Shown: positions 15,334 to 23,314 of the stretch, piece by piece | How the letters are laid out: every line of letters begins with the position of its first letter | How positions within the stretch are numbered: position 1 is the first letter of the stretch | Virus record (IMG/VR): IMGVR_UViG_3300023179_000086 | Span: 1 to 64,000 of that record | DNA from: a virus | Reading direction: 5' to 3' (one strand) | DNA: 64,000 bases | The notes under the pieces: model-generated | Databases searched by the model: none | What the model saw: only the letters and a program-made list of their open reading frames with translations | Told to the model about the DNA's origin: nothing | Position numbers and translations under genes: made by a program

Positions 15334-16715
15334 AGTAGTTGAATACCTGCTAATTGCTTGTAGCGATCTAAATCTTCGTTAGTCGTTTCTTCTTGTTTAA
15401 ATTTGCTTTCAAACCAACGTCGATAATCAGTAGGTACATACTTTACTGCTTCTAAGCGAAATTCAGGAGTAAGTACTTTTTTGGGCACGTATTCTAATGC
15501 AGCAACATTTTGTTGTACTGCTGCTAAACATAATTCAGGAGTACGTAATTCTTCGGGTACATATCCTAGTGCTTGACCAAATTGTTGTACCGCTTTCAAA
15601 GCAAGTTTGTCATAATTTTTAGTATTTGGTGTTATATACTTTATATTGTTGCCATTGTATGAAACTAAATCACTGAGTAATTCAAAATCATTTCTCCACT
15701 CATTTCTTGCTTTTAATAAATTAATAGGATTATATTTTAACAAAGTAAGTAGTTTTTTTCGGTAATTAGGTAGTTCGTTGGGAGCATATAATATATATTG
15801 AGAATTATGCTTTAGTACTTGCTCCCATGTTTCAATGCTAGGATTATCTAATAATAATTGTACATCCTTAGACACATAATTACTATATTTTTGCTGTATG
15901 TCCCTTGGTGCTTTTAATATTTCAGATGGCGTAATTTTCAATTGATCTCTGATTAATTTTGGCTTGTTTTTATCTATTAGGTCTAAATTTTTTTCATCTA
16001 AGTCAAATATACTGAAATTCATATCAGGTAAATATCCTTTTCCTGTTATGCCTTTTATTATATTGTTTAATAATAATTGCATAATGTATGGGTGATACTT
16101 AGGGTCAGGTTTTCGATTAAAACGAGCTTTCATTTCACCAAGTGTACCATTAGGTTCTAAAATAAATGTCAATAGTACATGTCCACCTGTATCTCTATAG
16201 CTTAATATTCTTTGATCTTCTTTGTGTTGACCGACTACATTACCGCAGTGACCACCACTACGTGCTTCATCTGAACAATATGCTCGGTTTATATACCACC
16301 ATGCTGTGCCATTACTAAATGGTATTAGCTTATAATCACCTGTTTGTATTGCAGGTGGTGCTTCACTTCGTTGCTTTGATTGGTGTTCTTGCTCTATTTG
16401 TGCGAATTGGTTAAACAAATCTTGTGCATTAATTTCATTTTTAAATACTACTGCATCAATTTTTGGTATATTTTGTCCTAAGTAATGAGTAAGTTTTTCT
16501 TGAAATTGACCTAAATCTTTTTCACCACCTAATGGTTTATTATCATTCGGGTTTTGTAAATATTTTTTAAGTACATTTAAATACCAAACCACCCTATCTT
16601 GTTTTTTTAAGTTCTTTCCCCATCTTATATCTTGTTCATGGTCAGGGTACTTACGAACTAATGCGTCCAACATAGAATCATACGCAGCTTCAATAATAAA
16701 TTCAGTAACTCTCAT
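15330..16715 (-). CDS. Possible internal virion protein with capsid-targeting leader, 461 aa
   Basis: The first residues MRVTEFIIEAAYD closely resemble the short capsid-targeting leader of T4 internal proteins, which the prohead protease removes after Glu. A middle domain contains CSDEARSGGHCGNV and HVLLTFILEPNGTLGEMKAR. The C-terminal third has DUF4116-like repeats (ALGYVPEELRTPEL and ALEYVPKKVLTPEF). I infer a protein packed in the head and injected with DNA, of unknown activity. It is one of the few reverse-strand genes outside the island, and its promoter lies in the AT-rich gap to the right. Confidence 0.7.
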   Translation of the reverse strand: MRVTEFIIEAAYDSMLDALVRKYPDHEQDIRWGKNLKKQDRVVWYLNVLKKYLQNPNDNKPLGGEKDLGQFQEKLTHYLGQNIPKIDAVVFKNEINAQDLFNQFAQIEQEHQSKQRSEAPPAIQTGDYKLIPFSNGTAWWYINRAYCSDEARSGGHCGNVVGQHKEDQRILSYRDTGGHVLLTFILEPNGTLGEMKARFNRKPDPKYHPYIMQLLLNNIIKGITGKGYLPDMNFSIFDLDEKNLDLIDKNKPKLIRDQLKITPSEILKAPRDIQQKYSNYVSKDVQLLLDNPSIETWEQVLKHNSQYILYAPNELPNYRKKLLTLLKYNPINLLKARNEWRNDFELLSDLVSYNGNNIKYITPNTKNYDKLALKAVQQFGQALGYVPEELRTPELCLAAVQQNVAALEYVPKKVLTPEFRLEAVKYVPTDYRRWFESKFKQEETTNEDLDRYKQLAGIQLL

Positions 16716-16765
16716 TTATATATTTATTATTATCCAAAATAATTGTAATCAATCTGTAAATCATG

Positions 16766-16773
16766 TATAAATA
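16766..16773 (+). promoter_or_regulatory. T4-type late promoter
   Basis: An exact TATAAATA lies upstream of the gene at 16834. The expected transcript start (about 16779) coincides with the base of a perfect hairpin. Confidence 0.75.
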
Positions 16774-16777
16774 TATA

Positions 16778-16800
16778 TGAGAGCACATAGGGTGCTCTCA
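16778..16800 (+). promoter_or_regulatory. 5'-end mRNA hairpin
   Basis: TGAGAGCAC (16778-16786) pairs perfectly with GTGCTCTCA (16792-16800) around a five-base loop. It sits at the predicted 5' end of the late transcript for 16834. No T-run follows on either strand, so an mRNA-stabilising cap is more likely than a terminator. Confidence 0.6.
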
Positions 16801-16833
16801 AACTAGACACATACACACATAAAGGAGAGTAGC

Positions 16834-17112
16834 ATGTCTAATTTAGATCTACCAAAAACTGAAGTAAAATTCAACAAAAACGGTTATGAAATCCGTACAG
16901 AAATCCTCAAAATGGCAAAAGACCTTATTAGCGAGGAATATCATTCTAAATTTCACGGTTGGGAAATGAGCGTACAACGTGACGAAAAAGGTGTTGTTAC
17001 AACAACCCTTGGTATGCCACAGTTCCCAGGCATCGAGCAAGTCCTAAAAACCGCAGAAACCATGTACAACTTTGTCAATCACGCTTCACAAAGCATGACC
17101 AAAACAAAATAA
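16834..17112 (+). CDS. Conserved small late protein, 92 aa
   Basis: The sequence FNKNGYEIRTEILKMAKDLI, then WEMSVQRDEKGVVTTTLGMP and FPGIEQVLKTAE, matches an unknown I recall from T4-like cyanophages. It is a stand-alone unit with a perfect late promoter, a 5' hairpin, AAAGGAG at 16821-16827 and a strong terminator right after. Its codon use is less AT-rich than its neighbours. All this suggests very high expression late in infection. Function unknown. Confidence 0.8.
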   Translation: MSNLDLPKTEVKFNKNGYEIRTEILKMAKDLISEEYHSKFHGWEMSVQRDEKGVVTTTLGMPQFPGIEQVLKTAETMYNFVNHASQSMTKTK

Positions 17113-17134
17113 TTTAGGGTAATTTCAATCCATT

Positions 17135-17161
17135 AAAGCACAGCTAGTCTGTGCTTTTTTA
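17135..17161 (+). terminator. Rho-independent terminator
   Basis: AAAGCACAG (17135-17143) and CTGTGCTTT (17149-17157) pair around a five-base loop and run into a T-tract through 17160. It ends the single-gene unit at 16834. Confidence 0.9.
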
Positions 17162-17208
17162 TTTCCTTCCTGCTACAATATAAGAAATTTTAAACGGAGA
17201 ATATTCCT

Positions 17209-17865
17209 ATGACAGATTCAGGTTATATTTATATTGGTGGTTATTACCACTATAGCGGTAAAGATATCAGTTCACTTACTGAGAAAAAAGTAGGCAAAAG
17301 TATTAACGTACCTAGTAGAGAAAATGCCTTAAACAGTACTAAGTTTACTATTGGCTATACCATGATCAAATATTGGCAAGTTGATAGTATGAGCAGGGTT
17401 GAAAAACTTTTGCATGCTGTACTACCTGAACGTATGAATGGTGAATGGTTCGAAGACACTGATGGTATGCTAGTTGAACGTGTATCTAAGTTTATGGATG
17501 TATATGGTGCTATTGAACAAAATGTTAATCCCACCGACTTAGAACCTGCAGCAGCTAAATTTGTAGCTAGTAATCGTTCACGTGATCGTGTTGCTGAGTT
17601 GGCAGGACAAACATTTAGTCAAGCTAAAAATAGTACTGATGGCAATCCCATAAAAGTAAGTTTTACCGTACAAGCTGATGGTTCATTCTTATGTCATGAA
17701 AATGGTAAAACCTATGATACTAGCCCACATAGCGCATTTTGTGAACTATGGGCGAATCGTGTAACAGGTGAAGCAAAAACTAACGTGTGGACAGGCCCAC
17801 GTAATGAACATGGTCGTAGCATGGATCAAGAATTAGCACTACTTACCCCTAAAGCAGGAGCATAA
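17209..17865 (+). CDS. GIY-YIG / T5orf172-like nuclease-domain protein
   Basis: The N-terminus GYIYIGGYYHYSG followed by KKVGKSINVPSREN and, near residue 65, RVEKLLHAVLPERMNGEWFE fits the GIY-YIG fold of the T5orf172 (Mug113) group, which keeps a catalytic-type Arg and Glu. The C-terminal 100 residues are a separate unknown domain. It could be a homing-type or DNA-modifying nuclease. CGGAG precedes the start. Intact length 218 aa. Confidence 0.7.
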   Translation: MTDSGYIYIGGYYHYSGKDISSLTEKKVGKSINVPSRENALNSTKFTIGYTMIKYWQVDSMSRVEKLLHAVLPERMNGEWFEDTDGMLVERVSKFMDVYGAIEQNVNPTDLEPAAAKFVASNRSRDRVAELAGQTFSQAKNSTDGNPIKVSFTVQADGSFLCHENGKTYDTSPHSAFCELWANRVTGEAKTNVWTGPRNEHGRSMDQELALLTPKAGA

Positions 17866-17866
17866 T

Positions 17867-18142
17867 ATGGCACATATTGAAGCATCAACTATTAAAAATA
17901 ATTTTAGCTTATGGCAAGCAGTTGGACTATCAGGTGATTCAGAATTAGCTGAATATTTACTTGAGCATGGATTTTATCGTGTTCCTATGGATAAGTGGAA
18001 AGTAGTTAATGAAATCATGAAAACTGCTGAAGTCAAATGCACCTATAAGTATATGGCAGATAGAGTTGTTACCAAACCACAAGCCACTCATTTTAGTGTG
18101 GTGATAAAACAACCAAGAAAAAAGAAGTTGACAAGTAAATAA
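17867..18142 (+). CDS. Hypothetical protein, 91 aa
   Basis: It starts two bases after the GIY-YIG-like gene. The protein is helical with a basic end (KQPRKKKLTSK) that could touch nucleic acid. No family recognised. The last codons overlap the -35 box of the next promoter. Confidence 0.6.
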   Translation: MAHIEASTIKNNFSLWQAVGLSGDSELAEYLLEHGFYRVPMDKWKVVNEIMKTAEVKCTYKYMADRVVTKPQATHFSVVIKQPRKKKLTSK

Positions 18143-18156
18143 AATTTAGATATACT
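18128..18156 (+). promoter_or_regulatory. Sigma-70 promoter
   Basis: TTGACA at 18128-18133 and TATACT at 18151-18156 are separated by 17 bases. It drives the gene at 18185, which has AAAAGGA at 18171-18177. Confidence 0.8.
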
Positions 18157-18184
18157 GCTTGTATCTTAACAAAAGGACGCAAGC

Positions 18185-18454
18185 ATGGACACCAAAATAC
18201 CTCCAACAATTTCTTTAAGCTGGTTAGAGTTTGACAAGCAAACAAAAATTCTTCGCATGCCCTCTGAATATTTGGGTATGCCTGATCAGTTTTTTGTGGA
18301 GTCGCATCATACAGGTAAAAATGTTCGTTTTACCAAAGTTAACCAATATGATGTACTGTATGACCAAGATGGTTGGGATGGTGAAATGCAGAAGTATCGC
18401 CCTGTTGGAAATGTACCAAACGTTGATCATTTAGTCATCTATCATCAATATTAA
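18185..18454 (+). CDS. Hypothetical protein, 89 aa
   Basis: Strong promoter and ribosome site support this gene. The product has several aromatic residues and ends VPNVDHLVIYHQY. No recognised domain. It is followed directly by the next promoter. Confidence 0.65.
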   Translation: MDTKIPPTISLSWLEFDKQTKILRMPSEYLGMPDQFFVESHHTGKNVRFTKVNQYDVLYDQDGWDGEMQKYRPVGNVPNVDHLVIYHQY

Positions 18455-18457
18455 TTG

Positions 18458-18487
18458 TTGACATACCAACAACAATGTTGGTATAAT
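18458..18487 (+). promoter_or_regulatory. Sigma-70 promoter with overlapping operator-like palindrome
   Basis: TTGACA at 18458-18463 and TATAAT at 18482-18487 lie 18 bases apart. Filling the spacer is a perfect inverted repeat: ATACCAACA (18463-18471), four bases, TGTTGGTAT (18476-18484). A dimeric repressor bound there would cover both the spacer and the -10 box. No repressor gene is identified in the window. Confidence 0.75.
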
Positions 18488-18520
18488 TGTATTTTCGATT
18501 GACAAACAACGGAGCTAGAA

Positions 18521-19594
18521 ATGCCTAAGTTCATTACAGTGTTTGAAGGTCAGTATTTAGATAAGCCCATTCCTCATGGTACAAAGTTTCAAATTCACCA
18601 AGCGGGACAACGAGAAAATGAATGGGTTGTTCTTAACAAAGACCGTTTGTTGGTGAAAGCAAGCGGTAAAATTTCGGAGAAACCTACTATCGTGGTATCT
18701 CAAGGTCAAGTAACAGAAAACGGTGCAGTAACTGTTCCAAAAAAACAAGTAGTAAAATTTACTGCAGATGAGCATATCGATACAAAACCTGAGCCTACTG
18801 ATGAACAAATTAAGCAGTGGTTCAGAGAAGATTTTGAGAATCTTGAAGAACATATTGAAGATATGTTACGTGGTGAAGAAAAAGGTGGTTTATTCATTTG
18901 CGGTGGGGGTGGTAGTGGAAAAACCTATATTGTAGAGCAAGTGCTAGATCGTTACTCTACTTTTACTAATGTTGGTGGTACACGTGAGCGATTCCAAATC
19001 ATACGTGGTTCGTTGGGTGATTCGCCTGTACACCTTTACAAGATTCTGTTTGAAGGTAGTGATTCAAATTATATTACTGTTTTTGATGACTGTGACGCAA
19101 TTTTCTTTAACCCTGAAATGCTTAATTTGCTTAAAGCAGCACTAGCAACTACGGGTGAACGTCGAATCAATATTCGTTCTAATAGTGCTCAGTTGCGTCG
19201 AGAAGATATTCCTGAAAGTTTTGTGTTCAAGGGTAATCTAATCTTTATTACCAACCTTGACCTTAACAAGATGCGTGATTCTAACCTTAAGAATCACTTG
19301 CAAGCGATGGAAACACGTTGGAAGTCTATTGAAGTACAGTGTTCTTCACCAAGACACATTGTGCTACGTGCAAAACAATTGCATGAAGATTTGCGTAATG
19401 AAGGTGGATTCTTTGCTAATTTTGCCTTAGATAATGAACAAGTTGATGAATTGTTTGCCTATATTGAACAAAATGCAACTAAGTTTAAATCGTTTAGTTT
19501 GAGAACTTTTGTATATGTTGCTGATTACATGGTTCGTAAGGGTAATCGTTGGAAACAAGTTGTTGAGCGTACATTGATGTATAAAGATCGCTGA
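18521..19594 (+). CDS. AAA-type ATPase, 357 aa
   Basis: Walker A GGGGSGKT lies near residues 128-135 and Walker B TVFDDCDAIFF near residue 187, with a possible sensor FITNLDLNK near residue 245. About 110 N-terminal residues form a separate basic, strand-rich domain. It is not the clamp loader gp44, which lacks that N-terminal domain. Its own consensus promoter, candidate operator and terminator make it an isolated, probably regulated early gene. Substrate unknown. Confidence 0.8.
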   Translation: MPKFITVFEGQYLDKPIPHGTKFQIHQAGQRENEWVVLNKDRLLVKASGKISEKPTIVVSQGQVTENGAVTVPKKQVVKFTADEHIDTKPEPTDEQIKQWFREDFENLEEHIEDMLRGEEKGGLFICGGGGSGKTYIVEQVLDRYSTFTNVGGTRERFQIIRGSLGDSPVHLYKILFEGSDSNYITVFDDCDAIFFNPEMLNLLKAALATTGERRINIRSNSAQLRREDIPESFVFKGNLIFITNLDLNKMRDSNLKNHLQAMETRWKSIEVQCSSPRHIVLRAKQLHEDLRNEGGFFANFALDNEQVDELFAYIEQNATKFKSFSLRTFVYVADYMVRKGNRWKQVVERTLMYKDR

Positions 19595-19613
19595 TTATCT
19601 CCTGTAGTAATTT

Positions 19614-19645
19614 GGAGTAATTGGGAAACCGATTACTCCTTTTTT
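19614..19645 (+). terminator. Rho-independent terminator
   Basis: GGAGTAATTGG (19614-19624) and CCGATTACTCC (19629-19639) form an 11 bp stem with one G-U pair and a GAAA tetraloop. Six T follow. It isolates the AAA ATPase gene from uvsW. Confidence 0.95.
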
Positions 19646-19646
19646 A

Positions 19647-19685
19647 TTGACAATGCACAAATTAGTATTATAATGATTATAAATA
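19647..19685 (+). promoter_or_regulatory. Tandem sigma-70 and late-type promoter for uvsW
   Basis: TTGACA at 19647-19652 and TATAAT at 19669-19674 are 16 bases apart. An exact late-type TATAAATA follows at 19678-19685. The sigma-70 start would fall near 19681, giving a leader of about 14 bases to ATG 19695, and no Shine-Dalgarno is visible. Confidence 0.7.
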
Positions 19686-19694
19686 TATAAACAC

Positions 19695-21152
19695 ATGCCT
19701 ACTGCAAAAATTATTGTAAAAGATGAAGTCAACGTAAAAATAGAAGGTCTTCATTTAGATGACAGGAAAACCTTAGTAAAACGATTTGAGTACGAAATCC
19801 CAGGTGCTCGCTACATACCCTCGGTAAAATTAGGTCGTTGGAATGGTAAAGTATCATATTTTCAATTAGGTGGAAGCACTTATATAAATTTACTTGAGCA
19901 AATAATACCGTATCTTGAAGAACAGGGATATGATATTGAATTAAATGACATACGTGATTATCATAGCTCATTTGATTTTAATCAGATTAATAAAAATACT
20001 TTTTCACATTATTTGTGGCCTATAAAGCACCCTAAGGCTAATGAACCTATAGTATTACGTGATTATCAGGTTGAAATAACAAATCAATTTCTATCTAATC
20101 CACAATGTGTACAAGAAATTGCAACAGGTGCGGGAAAAACTTTGATTACAGCAGCACTAAGTTATAGTTGCGAAGCGTTTGGTAGAACTTTAGTAATTGT
20201 TCCTAATAAATCATTAGTAACGCAGACTGAAGAAGATTATAGAAATTTAGGTTTAGACGTTGGTGTATATTTTGGTGATCGTAAAGAAATTGGACATCAG
20301 CATACCATATGTACGTGGCAAAGTTTAAACAACATTATTAAGAATACTTCTGATGGGGTTAGTGAATTTACAATAGATGAATTTATTGAAGGTGTTGTTG
20401 CATTGATTATTGATGAGTGCCATATGGCTAAAGCTGATGTATTAAAGTCAATGTTAAGTGGATGTATGGCTAAAATTTCAATACGATGGGGATTAACGGG
20501 TACTATACCAAAAGAAAAGTTTGCGTCGGAAGCGTTGTTAACATGTATCGGTCCTGTTATCAATAAGTTAGCGGCAACTGATTTGCAGGATCGTGGGGTA
20601 TTAGCTAATTGTCATGTACATGTTATGCAGTTACAAGATCATTCTGAATTTAAAAACTATCAAAGTGAATTAAAATATTTGTTAGAACAAGAAAATAGGT
20701 TAGATACTATTGCAAATATTATTGACAAAGTTAAAGAAAGTGGTAATACTTTGATATTAGTTGATCGTATTACTGCGGGTAAAGAGTTGGTAAAACGATT
20801 ACCAAATTCGGTATTTGTCAATGGTAGTACAAGTAATAAAAAGCGTAAAAAAGAATATGAAGAAGTTGCAATACAAGATGAAAAAATTATTGTAGCTACT
20901 TATGGTGTAGCGGCAGTGGGTATTAATATTCCTAGGATTTTTAATTTAGTGTTTATTGAGCCTGGGAAGAGTTTTGTACGTGTTATACAAAGTATAGGGC
21001 GTGGTTTGCGCAAAGCTGAAGACAAAGATTTTGTGCAAATATGGGATATTACTTCGAGTTGTAGATTTTCAAAACGTCATTTGACTCAACGAAAAACATT
21101 TTACAAAGAAGCTAATTACCCATTTACTATTGAAAAGTTTAATTACAAATGA
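19695..21152 (+). CDS. uvsW: UvsW-like DNA/RNA helicase
   Basis: The 485 aa superfamily 2 helicase starts with the UvsW N-terminal domain (ARYIPSVKLGRWNGKVSYF near residue 38). Walker A is ATGAGKT near residue 148, the DEAH-type box is IIDECH near residue 240, motif III is GLTGT near residue 272, and motif VI is QSIGRGLRKAE near residue 433. In T4, UvsW unwinds R-loops and branched DNA and helps switch off origin replication. The frame is intact. It heads a run of overlapping genes. Confidence 0.95.
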   Translation: MPTAKIIVKDEVNVKIEGLHLDDRKTLVKRFEYEIPGARYIPSVKLGRWNGKVSYFQLGGSTYINLLEQIIPYLEEQGYDIELNDIRDYHSSFDFNQINKNTFSHYLWPIKHPKANEPIVLRDYQVEITNQFLSNPQCVQEIATGAGKTLITAALSYSCEAFGRTLVIVPNKSLVTQTEEDYRNLGLDVGVYFGDRKEIGHQHTICTWQSLNNIIKNTSDGVSEFTIDEFIEGVVALIIDECHMAKADVLKSMLSGCMAKISIRWGLTGTIPKEKFASEALLTCIGPVINKLAATDLQDRGVLANCHVHVMQLQDHSEFKNYQSELKYLLEQENRLDTIANIIDKVKESGNTLILVDRITAGKELVKRLPNSVFVNGSTSNKKRKKEYEEVAIQDEKIIVATYGVAAVGINIPRIFNLVFIEPGKSFVRVIQSIGRGLRKAEDKDFVQIWDITSSCRFSKRHLTQRKTFYKEANYPFTIEKFNYK

Positions 21153-21649
21153 ATATATTATTATTAGATGATACAAAATTTAATTTAGAAAATTTACCTG
21201 AAGAGATTGATGATTTAAGATTTGCTATATTGGATAATAGTAATCCTAATGCAGTAGACTATTTTTTTATTCCATTAATTTTTTTAGAGTCATTTAATAG
21301 TCCTGCTTTAGTATTGCGTATTGACGATCAAATTATTAAAATGCCATTAGATTGGCAAATATTAATAGGTGAACCTGAGTTTGGTGATCTTGAAACTGTA
21401 CCATTAACTAGTATTAATGATCGTGGATTTAAAGCATTTCAATTTAATCCTATTAGTGGGTTTAGACCAACTTTTCTTAATATTGAAATCATTGATATTT
21501 ACCATGATGTTACATGGTTTGCTCCACGATTAAAAAATGGACAATTCTTATGCGTACCAATTGATGAAGATAGTAAACCACGGTGTATTTATTTTGTCAA
21601 AGAAATTAGTCGTAATAGTGAAATTGTAGATTATAAACAGGCATTTTAA
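21149..21649 (+). CDS. Conserved protein next to uvsW, 166 aa
   Basis: ATGA overlap with uvsW. The sequence NILLLDDTKFNLENLPEEID, then VDYFFIPLIFLESFN and KMPLDWQILIGEPEFGDLE, is a pattern I recall directly downstream of uvsW in cyanomyoviruses. Function unknown, but the fixed position suggests a link to replication or recombination. Confidence 0.75.
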   Translation: MNILLLDDTKFNLENLPEEIDDLRFAILDNSNPNAVDYFFIPLIFLESFNSPALVLRIDDQIIKMPLDWQILIGEPEFGDLETVPLTSINDRGFKAFQFNPISGFRPTFLNIEIIDIYHDVTWFAPRLKNGQFLCVPIDEDSKPRCIYFVKEISRNSEIVDYKQAF

Positions 21650-21849
21650 TGAGTAAACAATTAGATCCAACAGCAATCAAAATGGAAACTATGATGACCA
21701 TTATTGATACAACACTTTTAAATTTAGAAAGTCCGACTGAACAACTTATGTTAGCATGTGCAATGTTACAACGTACTAAAGAAATATTTGACCATATCTT
21801 AGGTATAGAAGGATCTAAAAAAATGTTTCAGGACATTGTAGATAAATGA
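21649..21849 (+). CDS. Conserved small phage protein, 66 aa
   Basis: Start overlaps the previous stop (TAATG). The product is all-helical and acidic (LESPTEQLMLACAMLQRTKEIFDHIL), and similar small proteins occur in T4-like cyanophages. Function unknown. Confidence 0.65.
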   Translation: MSKQLDPTAIKMETMMTIIDTTLLNLESPTEQLMLACAMLQRTKEIFDHILGIEGSKKMFQDIVDK

Positions 21850-22079
21850 AGCAAATTAGTGCTTTTGATTTTTATGTGTATGTTGAGCGTTATTATACAG
21901 AAATTGAGTCCTATACTTTATACATACTTAAACCTAATTGTGAATTCAATTATTTAGGTAAGTATATTATAGTAACAGCAGAAATTAGTAATTTATGGTA
22001 TATTGAAAGAAAATATTACATGATTGATTCGGACGAAGAGCTTACTTTTTTTAGACTAAAGCAAGACTATTATGAATAA
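21846..22079 (+). CDS. Hypothetical protein, 77 aa
   Basis: ATGA overlap with the gene before and overlap with the gene after. Tyr-rich, strand-forming sequence with no recognised motif. Confidence 0.6.
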   Translation: MKQISAFDFYVYVERYYTEIESYTLYILKPNCEFNYLGKYIIVTAEISNLWYIERKYYMIDSDEELTFFRLKQDYYE

Positions 22080-22656
22080 ATCTGATACTAAATTTCAAAA
22101 TATAGATCTTGATGTATTCAAAGTACTTGAGGCATTAGATCGTAAAGACTATGATTATTTTGATAAATTAACTACAGAGCAGCAAAATGCATTTATTGGA
22201 CAATCTTTTACATTATTGACTTGGATGAGTTGTATTAAAAATAGTGGTGAATTAGGTAAGTATTATGTGTTAGTTACAGAAGAATTAGCTAACAAACATT
22301 TTTTTAATGAGCATATTCGTTCACATCCCAAGTTACAATGGTTATTATTATGTACTATCAGTCCAAACATGGGTAAGCAATATCATGAATATATACCTAG
22401 ATTAGGAAATAAAATTTCTAATTTAACAGAACCTCCTGATAAAGGTATGTGGAAAAGATATCTGACAAAGATTTATAAAAATGTTAACGCAAAAGATATT
22501 GATGAATGTGCAATAGAGTTAAGTGAAAACTATGGAATTAAATACAAATTAGCTAAGTTATTCCCTAATATGAAGATATCAGATATTGATGTATTAAGTA
22601 AAATGGTTACAGAAAAGGAAATATTAAATTATGAACGACAATGCGGTAAGCTGTGA
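22072..22656 (+). CDS. Possible clamp loader small subunit (gp62-like), 194 aa
   Basis: VFKVLEALDRKDYDYFDKLT followed by HPKLQWLLLCTISPNMGKQYHEYI resembles, from memory, proteins named gp62 in cyanomyoviruses. gp62 is the small subunit of the gp44/gp62 clamp loader. The T4 order would put gene 44 next to it, but no gp44-type AAA gene is in this window, so the call is cautious. The end overlaps the next gene by 26 bases. Confidence 0.45.
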   Translation: MNKSDTKFQNIDLDVFKVLEALDRKDYDYFDKLTTEQQNAFIGQSFTLLTWMSCIKNSGELGKYYVLVTEELANKHFFNEHIRSHPKLQWLLLCTISPNMGKQYHEYIPRLGNKISNLTEPPDKGMWKRYLTKIYKNVNAKDIDECAIELSENYGIKYKLAKLFPNMKISDIDVLSKMVTEKEILNYERQCGKL

Positions 22657-23314
22657 GTACTGCAATAAATCATTTATTAAACAAGGATCATTTTTAACTC
22701 ATTTATGTGAACCAAAAAGACGTTGGATGGATCGTGATATGCCTACTAACAGAACTGCATATAGTGCATGGAAATATTATTTTTCAAAGCATCATCCTAA
22801 TATGAAATCAATTGAATATCAAGATTTTATAAAAAATTATTATTATAATAGTTTTATGAAGTTTGCAGAATATTGCATTAATATTAAAGTTGTTAATATT
22901 ATATTATTTCTTGATTATTTGGTATCGCATAAAGCACCAATAAATAAATGGTGTAATGATACACATTATTCTAAGTTTTTATTACAATATTTAAAATTAG
23001 AAGATATTAACGATGCTTTTAGACGTAGTATTCGAACTATAGAACAAATGTGTGAGGAAGAAAATATTCAAGTTAAAGATGCTTTTAAATATTTAAATGG
23101 TAATAGGTTGTGTCAAAAGATATATCAAGGATCGATAAGTCCATGGGTTTTATATAATTCCAATAGTGCAATAGATTTTTTGCATAATTTAAATGAAGAT
23201 CAAGTTAGGATTATATACGATATCATTAATCCTGATATATGGAAATTAAAATTATTTAGAGAACAAGATAAAACAGGACATGTTAAAGGATTATTAAAAG
23301 ATTATAATTTATGA
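22631..23314 (+). CDS. Zinc-finger phage protein, 227 aa
   Basis: Residues 8-26 (CEYCNKSFIKQGSFLTHLC) form a C2H2-like finger with Cys in the last position. The remaining 200 residues are helical, with FLLQYLKLEDINDAFRRSI and LVSHKAPINKWCNDTHYS. I recall this architecture as a conserved unknown of T4-like cyanophages in the replication region. A DNA-binding or loader role is possible but unproven. Confidence 0.7.
   Translation: MNDNAVSCEYCNKSFIKQGSFLTHLCEPKRRWMDRDMPTNRTAYSAWKYYFSKHHPNMKSIEYQDFIKNYYYNSFMKFAEYCINIKVVNIILFLDYLVSHKAPINKWCNDTHYSKFLLQYLKLEDINDAFRRSIRTIEQMCEEENIQVKDAFKYLNGNRLCQKIYQGSISPWVLYNSNSAIDFLHNLNEDQVRIIYDIINPDIWKLKLFREQDKTGHVKGLLKDYNL

Noticed and set aside
18521-19594. AAA ATPase considered as clamp loader gp44
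   Set aside because: It has a 110-residue extra N-terminal domain and lacks the clamp-loader motifs I would expect, and it stands alone with its own regulation.
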